The notes beneath the pieces are model-generated. The model made no database searches, had not been told where the DNA came from, and saw only the letters and a program-made list of their open reading frames with translations. From positions 62,001-126,000 of the forward strand of contig NZ_CP172404.1 of the NCBI RefSeq assembly GCF_048213115.1: 64,000 nt of DNA. The letters run 5' to 3'. Shown here piece by piece: positions 33,420 to 41,947 of the stretch. The stretch is from Niveibacterium terrae (GTDB lineage Bacteria; Pseudomonadota; Gammaproteobacteria; Burkholderiales; Rhodocyclaceae). Each line of letters starts with the position of its first letter. Position 1 is the first letter of the stretch. Made by a program: the position numbers and the translations under genes.

Positions 33420-33837
33420 AGCGATGGCGCGAGCACTTCGACGAGGTGCGAAGCGGCGTGTTGTCGACGTCGCGGCTCGCCCCGGCAGCCTCCAGCTTTT
33501 GCAGATAACCGGCCCACAGCTCGTCGTGGCGGCTGCCCAGACGATAGAGCTCGTCCCAGCTGTAGAGGCCTGAGGAGTGCCCATCGGAGAAGACGAGTTT
33601 GATCGCATAGCTGCCGACCGGCTCGACCGCGGTGACCTCGACCCGGCGCTTGCCCGTCTGCAGCACTTCCTGACCTTCGCCGTGGCCGCGGACTTCGGCT
33701 GAGGGGGAATTGACGCGCAGGAACTCGAAGGGCAGCTCGAAACGGGCACCGTCGGAAAACTCGATCTCCATCAGGCGGGAGCGTTTGCGGACGCGGATGT
33801 CGATCGGGAAAGGGGAATCGGGAGTGACGCCGGCCAT
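33418..33837 (-). CDS. DUF971 (gamma-butyrobetaine hydroxylase-like N-terminal domain) protein
   Basis: A 139-residue protein with a single DUF971 domain (about residues 8-118). It begins with PIDIRVRKRSRLMEIEFSDG and contains FEFLRVNSPSAEV, VEPVGSYAIKLVFSDGHSSG and the LYSWDELYRLG signature. The same fold forms the N-terminal zinc-binding domain of gamma-butyrobetaine dioxygenase; stand-alone bacterial members have no settled function but are often coded directly before ubiE. Here it is separated from ubiE by the five receptors, on the same strand as ubiE. It is divergent from the ferric-reductase-like gene. Confidence 0.9.
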   Translation of the reverse strand: MAGVTPDSPFPIDIRVRKRSRLMEIEFSDGARFELPFEFLRVNSPSAEVRGHGEGQEVLQTGKRRVEVTAVEPVGSYAIKLVFSDGHSSGLYSWDELYRLGSRHDELWAGYLQKLEAAGASRDVDNTPLRTSSKCSRHR

Positions 33838-33973
33838 GGTGGAGATCCGCTCATGAGAAGCGGAAATCTTACCCGCTTGCGATCTGTTACCGCCATGGCG
33901 GCCAATGGCAAGACATTTCGACCCGTTTCGCGTTTATGCTCTCGACACCCGTTTGACTGATCCGGAACCCGAC

Positions 33974-35281
33974 ATGAAACGCGCTCTGATCCTGTTCTCC
34001 GCCTTGCTCGTGGCGGGCTTTGTGCTCACTCCGGGCTGGACCTCGCTGGCCGATGGGGCTGATTTCTGGGCTTGGCGCCGCCAGGCCGTCGTGCTGACCG
34101 GCTATGTCGGCTTTCTGGCCATGGCGTTCGCGATCGTGCTGGCGACGCGGCCGGTCCGGCTGGAGCCCTGGCTGGGGGGGCTGGACAAGGCTTATGGTTT
34201 GCATAAATGGCTGGGCATCATTGCCGGCATCTCGCTGAGCCTGCACTGGCTCGCCATCCAGAGCCCGCACTGGCTGACCGAGGCCGGATGGCTGATGCCG
34301 CGGGCGAGGCATGGTCATGGACCGCACGGTGGTTTCGGTTTGATGGGGTTGGCGAGGGAGCTCGGCGAGTGGGCTTTCTACCTCCTGCTGATCCTGGGCG
34401 CGATCGCGTTGATCAAGCGGATTCCCTACCGCTTCTTCCATCTAGTGCACAAGGCGCTCGCCGTCGTCTTCGTGGCCGGTGCTTTTCACGCCGTGATGCT
34501 GATGCCCGATTCCTGGTATGCCGGTCCGGCGGGCTGGCTAGTCATCGCGGTGGCGATGGCGGGTTGTGCCGCCGCCTATGTTTCGCTGAGCGGGCGGATT
34601 GGTGCGACACGGCGCCTGACGGGGAAGGTGGAGTCGGCCGAGCTCGGAGCCGGAGGTTTGATCGATCTTCGCCTCGCGTTGCCCGAACCGGGCTTGCCGC
34701 ACAAGGCCGGGCAGTTCGCCTTCCTGTGCTTCGATGGGCAGGAAGGGGCTCACCCCTTCACGATCGCGTCGGCCGGTGATCCTCGCCATCCCCGCTTCGC
34801 GATCAAACCGCTGGGCGATTACACGCGAACGCTTCCGCAACGCCTTGCCGCCGGACAGACGGTCGAAGTCGAAGGGCCTTATGGCTGCTTCGACTTTGCG
34901 AGCGACGGTGCGCGCGAGATCTGGGTGGCCGGCGGGATCGGGATCACGCCTTTCCTGGCGCGTCTCGATGCTTTGGGCAATGAGGGAGGCGGTCGCAGGA
35001 TCATCGACTTCTGGTATTGCACGAAGAACGCTGCCGAAGGGGCGTTCCCGGTCGATCTCGAATCGCGTTGTGCGCGGGCCGGAGTCCGCCTGCACCGCGT
35101 GATCGCCGAACGCGACGGGCATCTGAGTGCGAAGAAGCTCGCCGATGAGATCGATGAGCTGGGGGCGAGCCGGGTCTGGTTCTGCGGTCCGGCCGCTTTC
35201 GCGGACAGCCTGCGCTCGGGGCTGATCGCGGCCGGCCTGCGCCGCGAAGCCTTCCACTGCGAGAACTTCGCGTTCCGCTGA
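33974..35281 (+). CDS. Ferric reductase-like transmembrane flavoprotein (FRE/NOX-type oxidoreductase)
   Basis: A 435-residue inner-membrane protein. About six helices (residues 1-210) form a ferric-reductase-like domain; His residues in LHKWLGI, SLSLHWLA, FHLVHKAL and AGAFHAVM are candidate haem ligands. The C-terminal half is a ferredoxin-NADP reductase module with FAD motif HPFTIAS, NAD(P) loop GGIGITPFLARL and a WFCGPA plus terminal ENFAFR. It would pass electrons from NAD(P)H across the membrane to an acceptor such as ferric iron or oxygen. The start ATG 33974 is chosen at the first membrane helix. Its closeness to the receptors may or may not be functional. Confidence 0.85.
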   Translation: MKRALILFSALLVAGFVLTPGWTSLADGADFWAWRRQAVVLTGYVGFLAMAFAIVLATRPVRLEPWLGGLDKAYGLHKWLGIIAGISLSLHWLAIQSPHWLTEAGWLMPRARHGHGPHGGFGLMGLARELGEWAFYLLLILGAIALIKRIPYRFFHLVHKALAVVFVAGAFHAVMLMPDSWYAGPAGWLVIAVAMAGCAAAYVSLSGRIGATRRLTGKVESAELGAGGLIDLRLALPEPGLPHKAGQFAFLCFDGQEGAHPFTIASAGDPRHPRFAIKPLGDYTRTLPQRLAAGQTVEVEGPYGCFDFASDGAREIWVAGGIGITPFLARLDALGNEGGGRRIIDFWYCTKNAAEGAFPVDLESRCARAGVRLHRVIAERDGHLSAKKLADEIDELGASRVWFCGPAAFADSLRSGLIAAGLRREAFHCENFAFR

Positions 35282-35285
35282 ACCT

Positions 35286-36287
35286 TCAGTCTTCGGCCGA
35301 GCCTGGGGCGGAGATTCTGGCCCAGGCTTCATTGAGGATCTGCGGATCGTCCTGCCTGAGCAGACTCGCGTCGGACAAGATGCGCCGGAAACCGCGCGCG
35401 CCGGGCAGACCATTGGCGAGGCCCAGCATATGGCGGACGATCGCGCGCACTGGAGTGCCGTGATCTCTCTTTTCGCGCTGGCAGTAAGCGATCATCGCGG
35501 CAATGACCGCCTCGCGGCTGGGCGCCCATTGTGGGTCGAAGAGGCGAGCCTCCCAGTCGACCAGCGCCCACGGGTTCTGGTAGGCCTCGCGACCGATCAT
35601 GACGCCGTCGACGTGACCGAGCTGGACTTCGATCTCATCCAGCCGGGTGATGCCGCCATTGACCAGGAACTCGAAGTCCGGGAACTCCTGCTTGAGCCGG
35701 TGCGCGAACTCGTAGCGCAGCGGCGGGATCTCGCGGTTCTCCTTGGGGCTCAGGCCCTTGAGCCAGGCGTTGCGGGCATGGACGATGAAGCTCGAGCAGC
35801 CGCCCGCCGCGACCGTTGCGACGAAGCGCTGGACGAAAGCGTAGTCCTCGATCTTGTCTATGCCGACCCGGTGTTTGACGGTGACCGGAAGAGAGGTTGC
35901 CGCGCGCATCGCCGCGACGCAGTCGCGGACGAGTTCGGGTTCCATCATCAGGCAGGCGCCAAAGGCGCCGCTCTGCACCCGTTCGCTGGGGCAGCCGCAG
36001 TTCAGGTTCACTTCGTCGTAGCCCCATTCCTCGGCCAGTTTCGCGCAGTGCGCGAGCGCCGCCGGGTCCGAGCCTCCGAGCTGCAGCGCGAGCGGATGTT
36101 CCTCGGCGTTGAAGCGCAGATGACGCGGCACGTCGCCGTGGATCAGCGCGCCGGTCGTGATCATCTCGGTGTACAGCCAGGCGTGGGGTGAGAGCAGTCG
36201 GTGGAAGAAGCGGCAGTGCCGGTCGGTCCAGTCGATCATCGGTGCGACGGCGAGGCGGCGCGGCGGAAGGAGGGGGGCTTGGTTCAT
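35286..36287 (-). CDS. dusA: tRNA-dihydrouridine(20/20a) synthase
   Basis: A 333-residue FMN-dependent TIM-barrel enzyme that reduces uridine 20/20a in the tRNA D-loop. The N-terminal VAPMIDWTDRHCRFFHR, the active-site NLNCGCPSERVQ with its catalytic Cys, VKHRVGID, the VHARNAWLKGLSPKENR segment and IGREAYQNPW are specific for the DusA branch. Length and start fit the family. It is convergent with the oxidoreductase gene (4 bp apart) and follows srkA on the same strand. Confidence 0.96.
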   Translation of the reverse strand: MNQAPLLPPRRLAVAPMIDWTDRHCRFFHRLLSPHAWLYTEMITTGALIHGDVPRHLRFNAEEHPLALQLGGSDPAALAHCAKLAEEWGYDEVNLNCGCPSERVQSGAFGACLMMEPELVRDCVAAMRAATSLPVTVKHRVGIDKIEDYAFVQRFVATVAAGGCSSFIVHARNAWLKGLSPKENREIPPLRYEFAHRLKQEFPDFEFLVNGGITRLDEIEVQLGHVDGVMIGREAYQNPWALVDWEARLFDPQWAPSREAVIAAMIAYCQREKRDHGTPVRAIVRHMLGLANGLPGARGFRRILSDASLLRQDDPQILNEAWARISAPGSAED

Positions 36288-36318
36288 CCGGGGATTTTAA
36301 CCGAGCGGATTTGTCCGC

Positions 36319-37305
36319 CTAGATCCGCAGCGGCTCTTCGTCCATCGCCGCGACCTGTTCGCGCATCTCCAGAATCCTCTCCTCCCAGTAGCGCTGCGTG
36401 TTGAACCACGGAAATGCCGAGGGGAAGGCCGGGTCGCGCCAGCGCCGCGCGAGCCACGCCGAGTAGTGGATCAGGCGCAGCGTGCGCAGTGCTTCGATCA
36501 GCTGCAGTTCGCGCGGGTCGAAATCCGCGAAATCCTCGTAGCCGGCGATCACGTCGAGCAGCTGGCGCTGCATCGAGGCGCGATCCCCTGAGAGCAGCAT
36601 CCACAGATCCTGGATCGCCGGGCCGCTCCGGCAGTCGTCGAAGTCGACGAAGTGCGGGCCGTCCGGCGTCCAGAGGATGTTGCCGGCGTGGCAGTCGCCG
36701 TGCAGGCGCAGAATTTGAACGTCACCCGCCCGTTCGAATGCGCGGAGGACTCCGGTGAGCGCGAGATCGACGATCGCTGTCCAGGGGGCGAGCAGGTCCG
36801 GCGGGATGAAATCGTGTTCGAGCAGCCAGGCGCGCGGCTCTTCGCCGAAGCTTGAAAGCGTCAGCTCGGGCCTATGCGCAAAGGCTTTGACGCGGCCGAC
36901 TGCGTGGATCCGGCCCAGGAAACGGCCTATCCATTCCAGCGTCGCCGGATCGTCGAGTTCGGGCGAGCGACCGCCACGGCGCGGGTAGAGCGCGAAACGG
37001 AAGCCTTTCGCTTCGTGCAGCGTCCGTCCTTCGATCGCGAGCGGCGCGACGACCGGGATCTCGTACCCGACGAGTTCGGCGCAGAAATCGTGCTCTTCGA
37101 GGATCGCCGCATCGGACCAGCGCGCGGGCCGGTAGAACTTCGCGACGAGCGGCGTGCCATCCTCCTCCCACAGCTGATAGACGCGGTTTTCGTAGCTGTT
37201 GAGCGCGAGGAAGCGTCCGTCGCAGCGCAGGCCCGTGGTCTCGACCGCGTCGAGGAGGGTGTCGGGCGTCAGGGCTGCGAACGGATGGGGCGAGGAAGTG
37301 GGCAT
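36319..37305 (-). CDS. srkA: Stress response serine/threonine protein kinase (SrkA/YihE)
   Basis: A 328-residue protein of the choline-kinase-like fold. Recognisable parts are ALTPDTLLDAVE at the N-terminus, NSYENRVYQLWEEDG, VAKFYRP with the ATP-binding Lys, the catalytic loop LRLHGDCHAGNILW and the metal site FVDFDDCRSGPAIQDLW. Homologues phosphorylate proteins and protect against programmed death under envelope stress. It is 31 bp upstream of dusA and probably co-transcribed. Confidence 0.93.
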   Translation of the reverse strand: MPTSSPHPFAALTPDTLLDAVETTGLRCDGRFLALNSYENRVYQLWEEDGTPLVAKFYRPARWSDAAILEEHDFCAELVGYEIPVVAPLAIEGRTLHEAKGFRFALYPRRGGRSPELDDPATLEWIGRFLGRIHAVGRVKAFAHRPELTLSSFGEEPRAWLLEHDFIPPDLLAPWTAIVDLALTGVLRAFERAGDVQILRLHGDCHAGNILWTPDGPHFVDFDDCRSGPAIQDLWMLLSGDRASMQRQLLDVIAGYEDFADFDPRELQLIEALRTLRLIHYSAWLARRWRDPAFPSAFPWFNTQRYWEERILEMREQVAAMDEEPLRI

Positions 37306-37377
37306 CGGAGAGGGACGGTTGGCGTGTCCCCCATGCTAGCAGGCGGCGGCCTGCGGCGAGAACTCTCCGCCCCGGGC

Positions 37378-38181
37378 TCAGCGGATCGGAATATAGAGTT
37401 CGACTTCGGCGTCGGTCGCGAAGAGATCCGCTCCGCGCTTGGCGTCGTAACGTTCAAAGTCGAAGCCGTCGGCCGGCTCCAGACCCTGAGCGGGCAGAGC
37501 CAGTTCGTGGATCTCGCGCATCGTGTTGCCCAGCGCGTCGACGGGGCCGCGGTGCACGAACATCGCATAGCGCTGGGCGGGAATCTGCCATTCGTTCATG
37601 CCCGAGGGAATTGGCGTGTCCCCGGTAGCGGGAACTCCGACCAGATAGCGCAGCTCACTCTCCGGGTGGCCATGGAAGACGCCACAGAGGATTCCCGGCT
37701 CGGAACTTTTGACTTCGCGGGCACGCTCGCGAACCCGTCCCCACAGCGAGCTGATGTCGCCGAATTCGGGTTCTTCGACTTCGATGCCGATGACCCGGAA
37801 AGGGGGCAAGCTCAGCACCTCGCCATGGAGCTGGGTGTCGCGCGCCAGATCGAGCGACGCGATCAGCTCGCGCGTCGCCCTGAGTGCGGCCTGATGTCCG
37901 GAGATGCTCTGCTCCAGCCTTTCCGCATAGGCTTCGAGGCCGTGTCTGACCTGTTCGCGGGAGTGATTGCCGCTGCAGATGCGGGCGATCTCATCGACGC
38001 CCAGGCCTATGCTGTGCAGGCGAAGGATGCGTCCCAGCTGCTGGATCTGGGCCGGCGAGTAGTAGCGATAGCCGTTCCAGCGGTCGATGTGCGACGGGCA
38101 GAACAGTCCGCTCGATTCGTACAGGCGCAGAGTCTTTGGTGTGACTCCGAAGATTCTGGCCATCCGTCCAATCGTCAACAT
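37378..38181 (-). CDS. MerR-family regulator with GyrI-like effector domain
   Basis: A 267-residue transcription factor. The N-terminal MerR winged helix (residues 1-70, MARIFGVTPKTLRLYESSG) is followed by a dimerisation coiled coil (about 75-112). A GyrI/BmrR-like ligand domain (about 118-267) contains YAMFVHRGPVDALGNTM and ends VELYIPI. This layout is typical of regulators that sense bulky organic compounds and turn on efflux genes; no efflux gene is adjacent. Target and ligand are unknown. Confidence 0.88.
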   Translation of the reverse strand: MLTIGRMARIFGVTPKTLRLYESSGLFCPSHIDRWNGYRYYSPAQIQQLGRILRLHSIGLGVDEIARICSGNHSREQVRHGLEAYAERLEQSISGHQAALRATRELIASLDLARDTQLHGEVLSLPPFRVIGIEVEEPEFGDISSLWGRVRERAREVKSSEPGILCGVFHGHPESELRYLVGVPATGDTPIPSGMNEWQIPAQRYAMFVHRGPVDALGNTMREIHELALPAQGLEPADGFDFERYDAKRGADLFATDAEVELYIPIR

Positions 38182-38256
38182 CGTTTGCGTCTCCCGAGAA
38201 ACTCCGCATCCGGGTAATGCCCTGCTCAGCCAGCGGCTGGGCTCCCGGGAAAACGC

Positions 38257-38862
38257 TCAAAGACCGGCGACCTGCACCCGGCCTTCGGTGACGCCCAGAA
38301 CCTGGGCCAGCGTAACGACCGGGACATCCAGCGCTTCGAGGATGTCGCGACCGTTCTTGAAGCGTTTTTCCATGATGAAAGCAGCCGCCAGCACTTCTGC
38401 GCCCGCTTCGCGAGCCATTTCAATCAGAGCCTTGGCTGTGCGACCGTTGGACAGGATGTCGTCGACGATCACGATCCGGGCTCCGGACCAAAGATACTTT
38501 TTGCCGATCACCAGCCGGGTTTCGCCGCCCTTAGTCGGAGAGGGAACGATTCGCGAATACGCGGGAGGTTCGATCATCGGTGCGTACTTCTTTGCATAGA
38601 CCAAGGGCAGGTCCAGTGCAATCGAAGCGACGAGTCCGGGCGCGATGCCGCTCGCCTCGGCGGTCAGAACCAGATCGGGACGAAAGCCGACAAGGCGACG
38701 ACCGATCTCACGGCCCATCGCGGTCATGAAGGCCGGTTCGATCCGGTGGTTCAGGAAGTGGTCGATCTTGATGATCTGGTTGTCGAGCACCGTTGCTTCG
38801 TCGAGGATGCGGCGGACCAGATCGGGAAATGGGGCGGAGAGCTCTGCGGGAGAGGAAATCAT
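38257..38862 (-). CDS. xpt: Xanthine phosphoribosyltransferase
   Basis: A 201-residue type-I phosphoribosyltransferase. The PRPP loop is IVIVDDILSNGRT. The N-terminal ILDEATVLDNQIIKIDHFLN and the RLVIGKKYL hood segment match the Bacillus-type xanthine phosphoribosyltransferase family rather than adenine phosphoribosyltransferase. It would salvage xanthine to XMP. No purine riboswitch is visible upstream; instead a strong hairpin (38899-38926) separates it from hemL. The exact base preference is inferred from similarity. Confidence 0.8.
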   Translation of the reverse strand: MISSPAELSAPFPDLVRRILDEATVLDNQIIKIDHFLNHRIEPAFMTAMGREIGRRLVGFRPDLVLTAEASGIAPGLVASIALDLPLVYAKKYAPMIEPPAYSRIVPSPTKGGETRLVIGKKYLWSGARIVIVDDILSNGRTAKALIEMAREAGAEVLAAAFIMEKRFKNGRDILEALDVPVVTLAQVLGVTEGRVQVAGL

Positions 38863-38898
38863 CGTGGGGAGGAATGAAAATTTCGATGCGGGACTCTA

Positions 38899-38926
38899 TC
38901 ACGCAGCGGGATGGCCCGCTGCGTGA
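38899..38926 (-). terminator. Perfect 12-bp hairpin after hemL
   Basis: TCACGCAGCGGG and CCCGCTGCGTGA pair fully around a 4-nt loop, between the hemL stop and the xpt start on the minus strand. No T-run follows, so it may be a rho-assisted terminator or an mRNA end-protecting structure rather than a classic intrinsic terminator. Confidence 0.55.
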
Positions 38927-38934
38927 GCCGGAGC

Positions 38935-40218
38935 TCAGAGCAAGGATCCGAAGACCCGGTCAGCCGCGGCGAGCGTCGAATCGATGTCGGCTGCCGAGTG
39001 CGCAGCCGACACGAAGCCGGCTTCGAAAGGGGAGGGCGCGAAGGAGTGGCCGGCGGCGAGCATGCCGTGGAAGAAGCGGCCGAAAGCTTCGCGGTCGATC
39101 TTCATCACGTCGTCAAAACAGCCAGGAATCTCGCGGCAGAAATAGAGGCCGAACATGCCGCCGACGGCTTGGGCGCTGAATGGCACTCCGTGGCGGGCGG
39201 CGGCGGCGGTGAGGCCTTCGGTCAGCTGCCGGGAGCGCGCCGACAGCGTCTCGTAGAAGCCGGGCTCGGCGATCTTCGCGAGCGTCGCGAGGCCGGCGGC
39301 AAGCGCGACCGGGCTTCCCGACAGGGTTCCGGCCTGATAGACCGGGCCGAGCGGCGCGACCTTCTCCATGATCTCGCGTCGACCGCCGAAAGCGCCGACC
39401 GGCATCCCTCCGCCGATGATCTTGCCCAGCGTCACGAGGTCGGCATCGATTCCGAGCAGGCCTTGTGCGCCCTTCGGTCCGACCCGGAAACCGGTCATGA
39501 CCTCGTCGACGATCAGCACCGCGCCGTGCTGCGTGCACAGTGCGCGCAGCGCCTCGAGGAAGGCGGCGGTGGGTTTGACGAGGTTCATGTTGCCGGCGAC
39601 GGGTTCGACGATCACGCCGGCGATCTCGCCGCCGCGTTGCGCGAAAGTCTCTTCGAGTGCGGCGACATCGTTATAGGGAAGAACCAGGGTATGGCGCGCG
39701 AAATCGTCAGGGACTCCGGCCGAGGACGGATGGCCGAAAGTCAGCATTCCCGAGCCGGCCTTGACCAGCAGACTGTCGGCGTGGCCGTGATAGCAGCCTT
39801 CGAACTTGACGATGGCCGCCCGCCCGGTGAAGCCGCGCGCGAGCCGGATCGCGCTCATCGTCGCTTCGGTTCCCGACGAGACGAGGCGAACCATGTCCAG
39901 GTTCGGGACGCGAGCGCACAGCGTTTCGGCCATCTCGACTTCGATCTCGGTCGGTGCACCGAAGGACAGGCCTTGTGCCGCTTTCTGCTGGACCGCGCGG
40001 ATCACTTCGGGATCGGCGTGGCCGAGGATGGCCGGCCCCCAGGAGCCGACGTAATCGATGTACTCGCGGCCGTCGGCGTCGCGGATCCGGCAGCCCCGGG
40101 CGCTGGCGATGAAGGGCGGAGTGCCGCCGACGTTGCCAAAGGCGCGGACCGGAGAATTTACTCCGCCGGGAATGCAGCGCTGGGCGCGGAGAAAGAGTTC
40201 AGTGTTGCGGTCAGTCAT
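38935..40218 (-). CDS. hemL: Glutamate-1-semialdehyde 2,1-aminomutase
   Basis: A 427-residue PLP enzyme converting glutamate-1-semialdehyde to 5-aminolevulinate, the entry to tetrapyrroles in the C5 pathway. Diagnostic parts are IPGGVNSPVRAFG, VSSGTEATMSAIRLARG, GCYHGHAD, the LIVDEVMTGFRV site and the PLP-lysine loop LGKIIGGGMPVGAFGG. Full length for the family. It overlaps the end of thiE by 8 bp, completing a thiD-thiE-hemL operon. Confidence 0.97.
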   Translation of the reverse strand: MTDRNTELFLRAQRCIPGGVNSPVRAFGNVGGTPPFIASARGCRIRDADGREYIDYVGSWGPAILGHADPEVIRAVQQKAAQGLSFGAPTEIEVEMAETLCARVPNLDMVRLVSSGTEATMSAIRLARGFTGRAAIVKFEGCYHGHADSLLVKAGSGMLTFGHPSSAGVPDDFARHTLVLPYNDVAALEETFAQRGGEIAGVIVEPVAGNMNLVKPTAAFLEALRALCTQHGAVLIVDEVMTGFRVGPKGAQGLLGIDADLVTLGKIIGGGMPVGAFGGRREIMEKVAPLGPVYQAGTLSGSPVALAAGLATLAKIAEPGFYETLSARSRQLTEGLTAAAARHGVPFSAQAVGGMFGLYFCREIPGCFDDVMKIDREAFGRFFHGMLAAGHSFAPSPFEAGFVSAAHSAADIDSTLAAADRVFGSLL

Positions 40219-40852
40219 CGAGGGTGTCCTGATAGTGCCGGGCGAAGAGCCCCGCGTACTGGCGAGCCCGCGCGAAGGGATCGGGCGCGGTAAAGAGATC
40301 GCTGATCACCGCGACGAAGCTGGCTCCGTGCTGGATCAGCCGGGCGGCGTTGGCGAGTGTGATGCCGCCGATGCAGGCGACCGGCACGCCCAGTTCCCGT
40401 CTTGCCCGGCCCAGCAGCGAATGCGCGGCGGTCGGCGCCAGAGGCTTGGTCGGAGAAGGGTACATCGCGCCGAAGGCGACATGATCGGCACCGGCGGCCA
40501 GAGCGGCGACAGCGCGGTCGAAATCGCCATAACAGGAGGCGCCGAGCAGGGCGTGCGGTCCCAGTGCGGCCCGCGCGGCGGCGAGATCGCCGTCGTCGCG
40601 GCCCAGGTGCACGCCGACAGCGAGCTCCCGCGCCAGTTCGACATCGTCGTTGATTAGCAGAGGAACCCGGTAGCGCTCCGCGAGTTCGCGGAGCGCGAGC
40701 GCCTGCTCGCGGCGCAGCGCAGGCGAAGCGCTCTTGTGGCGGTATTGCAGCCGGGCCACTCCGCCACGCAGCAGCTCTTCGGTGACCGCGAGCAGCCGGG
40801 TCGTATCGTCCCAGTCCGGAGTCACCGCATAGAGGCCGTGATCGCTCATCAT
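40211..40852 (-). CDS. thiE: Thiamine-phosphate synthase
   Basis: A 213-residue TIM barrel that joins HMP-pyrophosphate and thiazole phosphate to thiamine phosphate. Family motifs present are LYAVTPDWDD at the N-terminus, VARLQYRHKS, LLINDDVELA, VHLGRDDGD, LLGASCYG, HVAFGAMYPSPTKP and CIGGITLANA. The start overlaps the thiD stop by 4 bp, and its own stop overlaps the hemL start, so all three are probably translated from one mRNA. Confidence 0.95.
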   Translation of the reverse strand: MMSDHGLYAVTPDWDDTTRLLAVTEELLRGGVARLQYRHKSASPALRREQALALRELAERYRVPLLINDDVELARELAVGVHLGRDDGDLAAARAALGPHALLGASCYGDFDRAVAALAAGADHVAFGAMYPSPTKPLAPTAAHSLLGRARRELGVPVACIGGITLANAARLIQHGASFVAVISDLFTAPDPFARARQYAGLFARHYQDTLDD

Positions 40853-41652
40853 GAACTCCTCCCCCGCCAGGGGATGCGCCCGCCCATGCCCGGCGAAAAA
40901 CCGGCAGCGAGGCTTGTTTGCGTAAACGTTCCGGCGAGCTTGACCGCTTCGACGGTCGTGAAGCCCCGGGCCAGATACGCGGTGATCGCTGCGCTCAGGG
41001 TGCTGCCTGCGCCGAGGAAGGTTTCGGGGTGGCGATCATGAACCGAGGTGCTCTGCACGCCCTGCGGGCCATAGAGCGTGTCGATCAGCTGTTGGGAAGC
41101 GCTGGCGCCTCCGGTGATCAGCACCTGCCCGGCGCCTCGGGCGAGAAGCTCTCGGGCGCAGGCGGCCGGAGAGGACGCCCGGCCTTCGTCGGGCGCAGAG
41201 GCTTCGGCGAGGAGCGCCGCGTCCGCCTCGTTGCAGCAGAGCACGCTGGAGAGCGGCAGCAGCAGATCGAGCAGCGCATCGGGCAGATCCTCATCGTCGG
41301 AGGCGCCCGGTGCGGGAGCGAGTACCAGCGGGACCTCGGGATAGTCCGAGATGATCTCGGCCAGCACGGCGACGCTGGCTGCCGTCAGCAAATGACCTAC
41401 CTTGAAGGCTGAGATGCGCAGATCTTCGAGCAGAACGCGTGCCTGCTCGTCGATCTGCCCGATTTCCAGAGCCCAGACGGTTTCGAGGCCGCGCGTATCG
41501 CGGGCGGCGAGCGAGGTCGGCACGCTCAGCGGGTGAACGCCGCAGGCGGCGAGCGTGAGCAGATCGGCCTGGATTCCCGACGCGCCGGTCGGGTCGCTGG
41601 CTCCGAAGCAGAGTGCGGCGGGCGGCTGAGAAACTGAACAGGGATTGGGCAT
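40849..41652 (-). CDS. thiD: Hydroxymethylpyrimidine (phosphate) kinase ThiD, variant
   Basis: A 267-residue ribokinase-fold protein. GASDPTGASGIQADLLTL replaces the more usual SDPSGGAGIQADLKT, and the anion-hole loop is GAGSTLSAAI, with Ser where classical ThiD has the catalytic Cys (G-x-G-C-T). It should phosphorylate HMP and/or HMP-phosphate for thiamine synthesis, in line with thiE directly downstream. The motif differences leave some doubt about the second kinase step. No TPP riboswitch was recognised in front of it. Confidence 0.85.
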   Translation of the reverse strand: MPNPCSVSQPPAALCFGASDPTGASGIQADLLTLAACGVHPLSVPTSLAARDTRGLETVWALEIGQIDEQARVLLEDLRISAFKVGHLLTAASVAVLAEIISDYPEVPLVLAPAPGASDDEDLPDALLDLLLPLSSVLCCNEADAALLAEASAPDEGRASSPAACARELLARGAGQVLITGGASASQQLIDTLYGPQGVQSTSVHDRHPETFLGAGSTLSAAITAYLARGFTTVEAVKLAGTFTQTSLAAGFSPGMGGRIPWRGRSS

Positions 41653-41947
41653 CGGTGACGGAGGCGGCGAAGCTGGTAAATGCGGTAAGATTAATAAATA
41701 CTATTCGAATTCCCCATGCAGTGGCCGTTGCCCGGCTTCCGGGCTGGGCGGGGGCCTGATTGCGAGTCTGGGTTTCTTCCCGGAAAGCTCTTGGGGAGGC
41801 GACCGGGTTGGGGGCGTCGTCGAAGGTGGCAGGGGATGGCCGAGAGACTGGCAAGGCGGCTGAAACGCTTTTGTGTCGCGGTTTGCTGGCATTTCGGTTA
41901 TATTCACATGTCAAGAAAACGGCGGGCGAAAAGCGGAGGGTGGCGTC

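Noticed and set aside
38863..38934. Purine riboswitch in front of xpt
   Set aside because: The 70-bp gap holds only a simple hairpin and none of the conserved three-way-junction bases.
41640..41720. TPP riboswitch in front of thiD
   Set aside because: No thi-box sequences or matching paired elements could be found in the short region before the thiD start.
41653..41947. A rubredoxin gene between thiD and pilG, as expected from related gene orders
   Set aside because: No frame here contains the CxxCG pairs of rubredoxin; the open frames lack ribosome sites and similarity.
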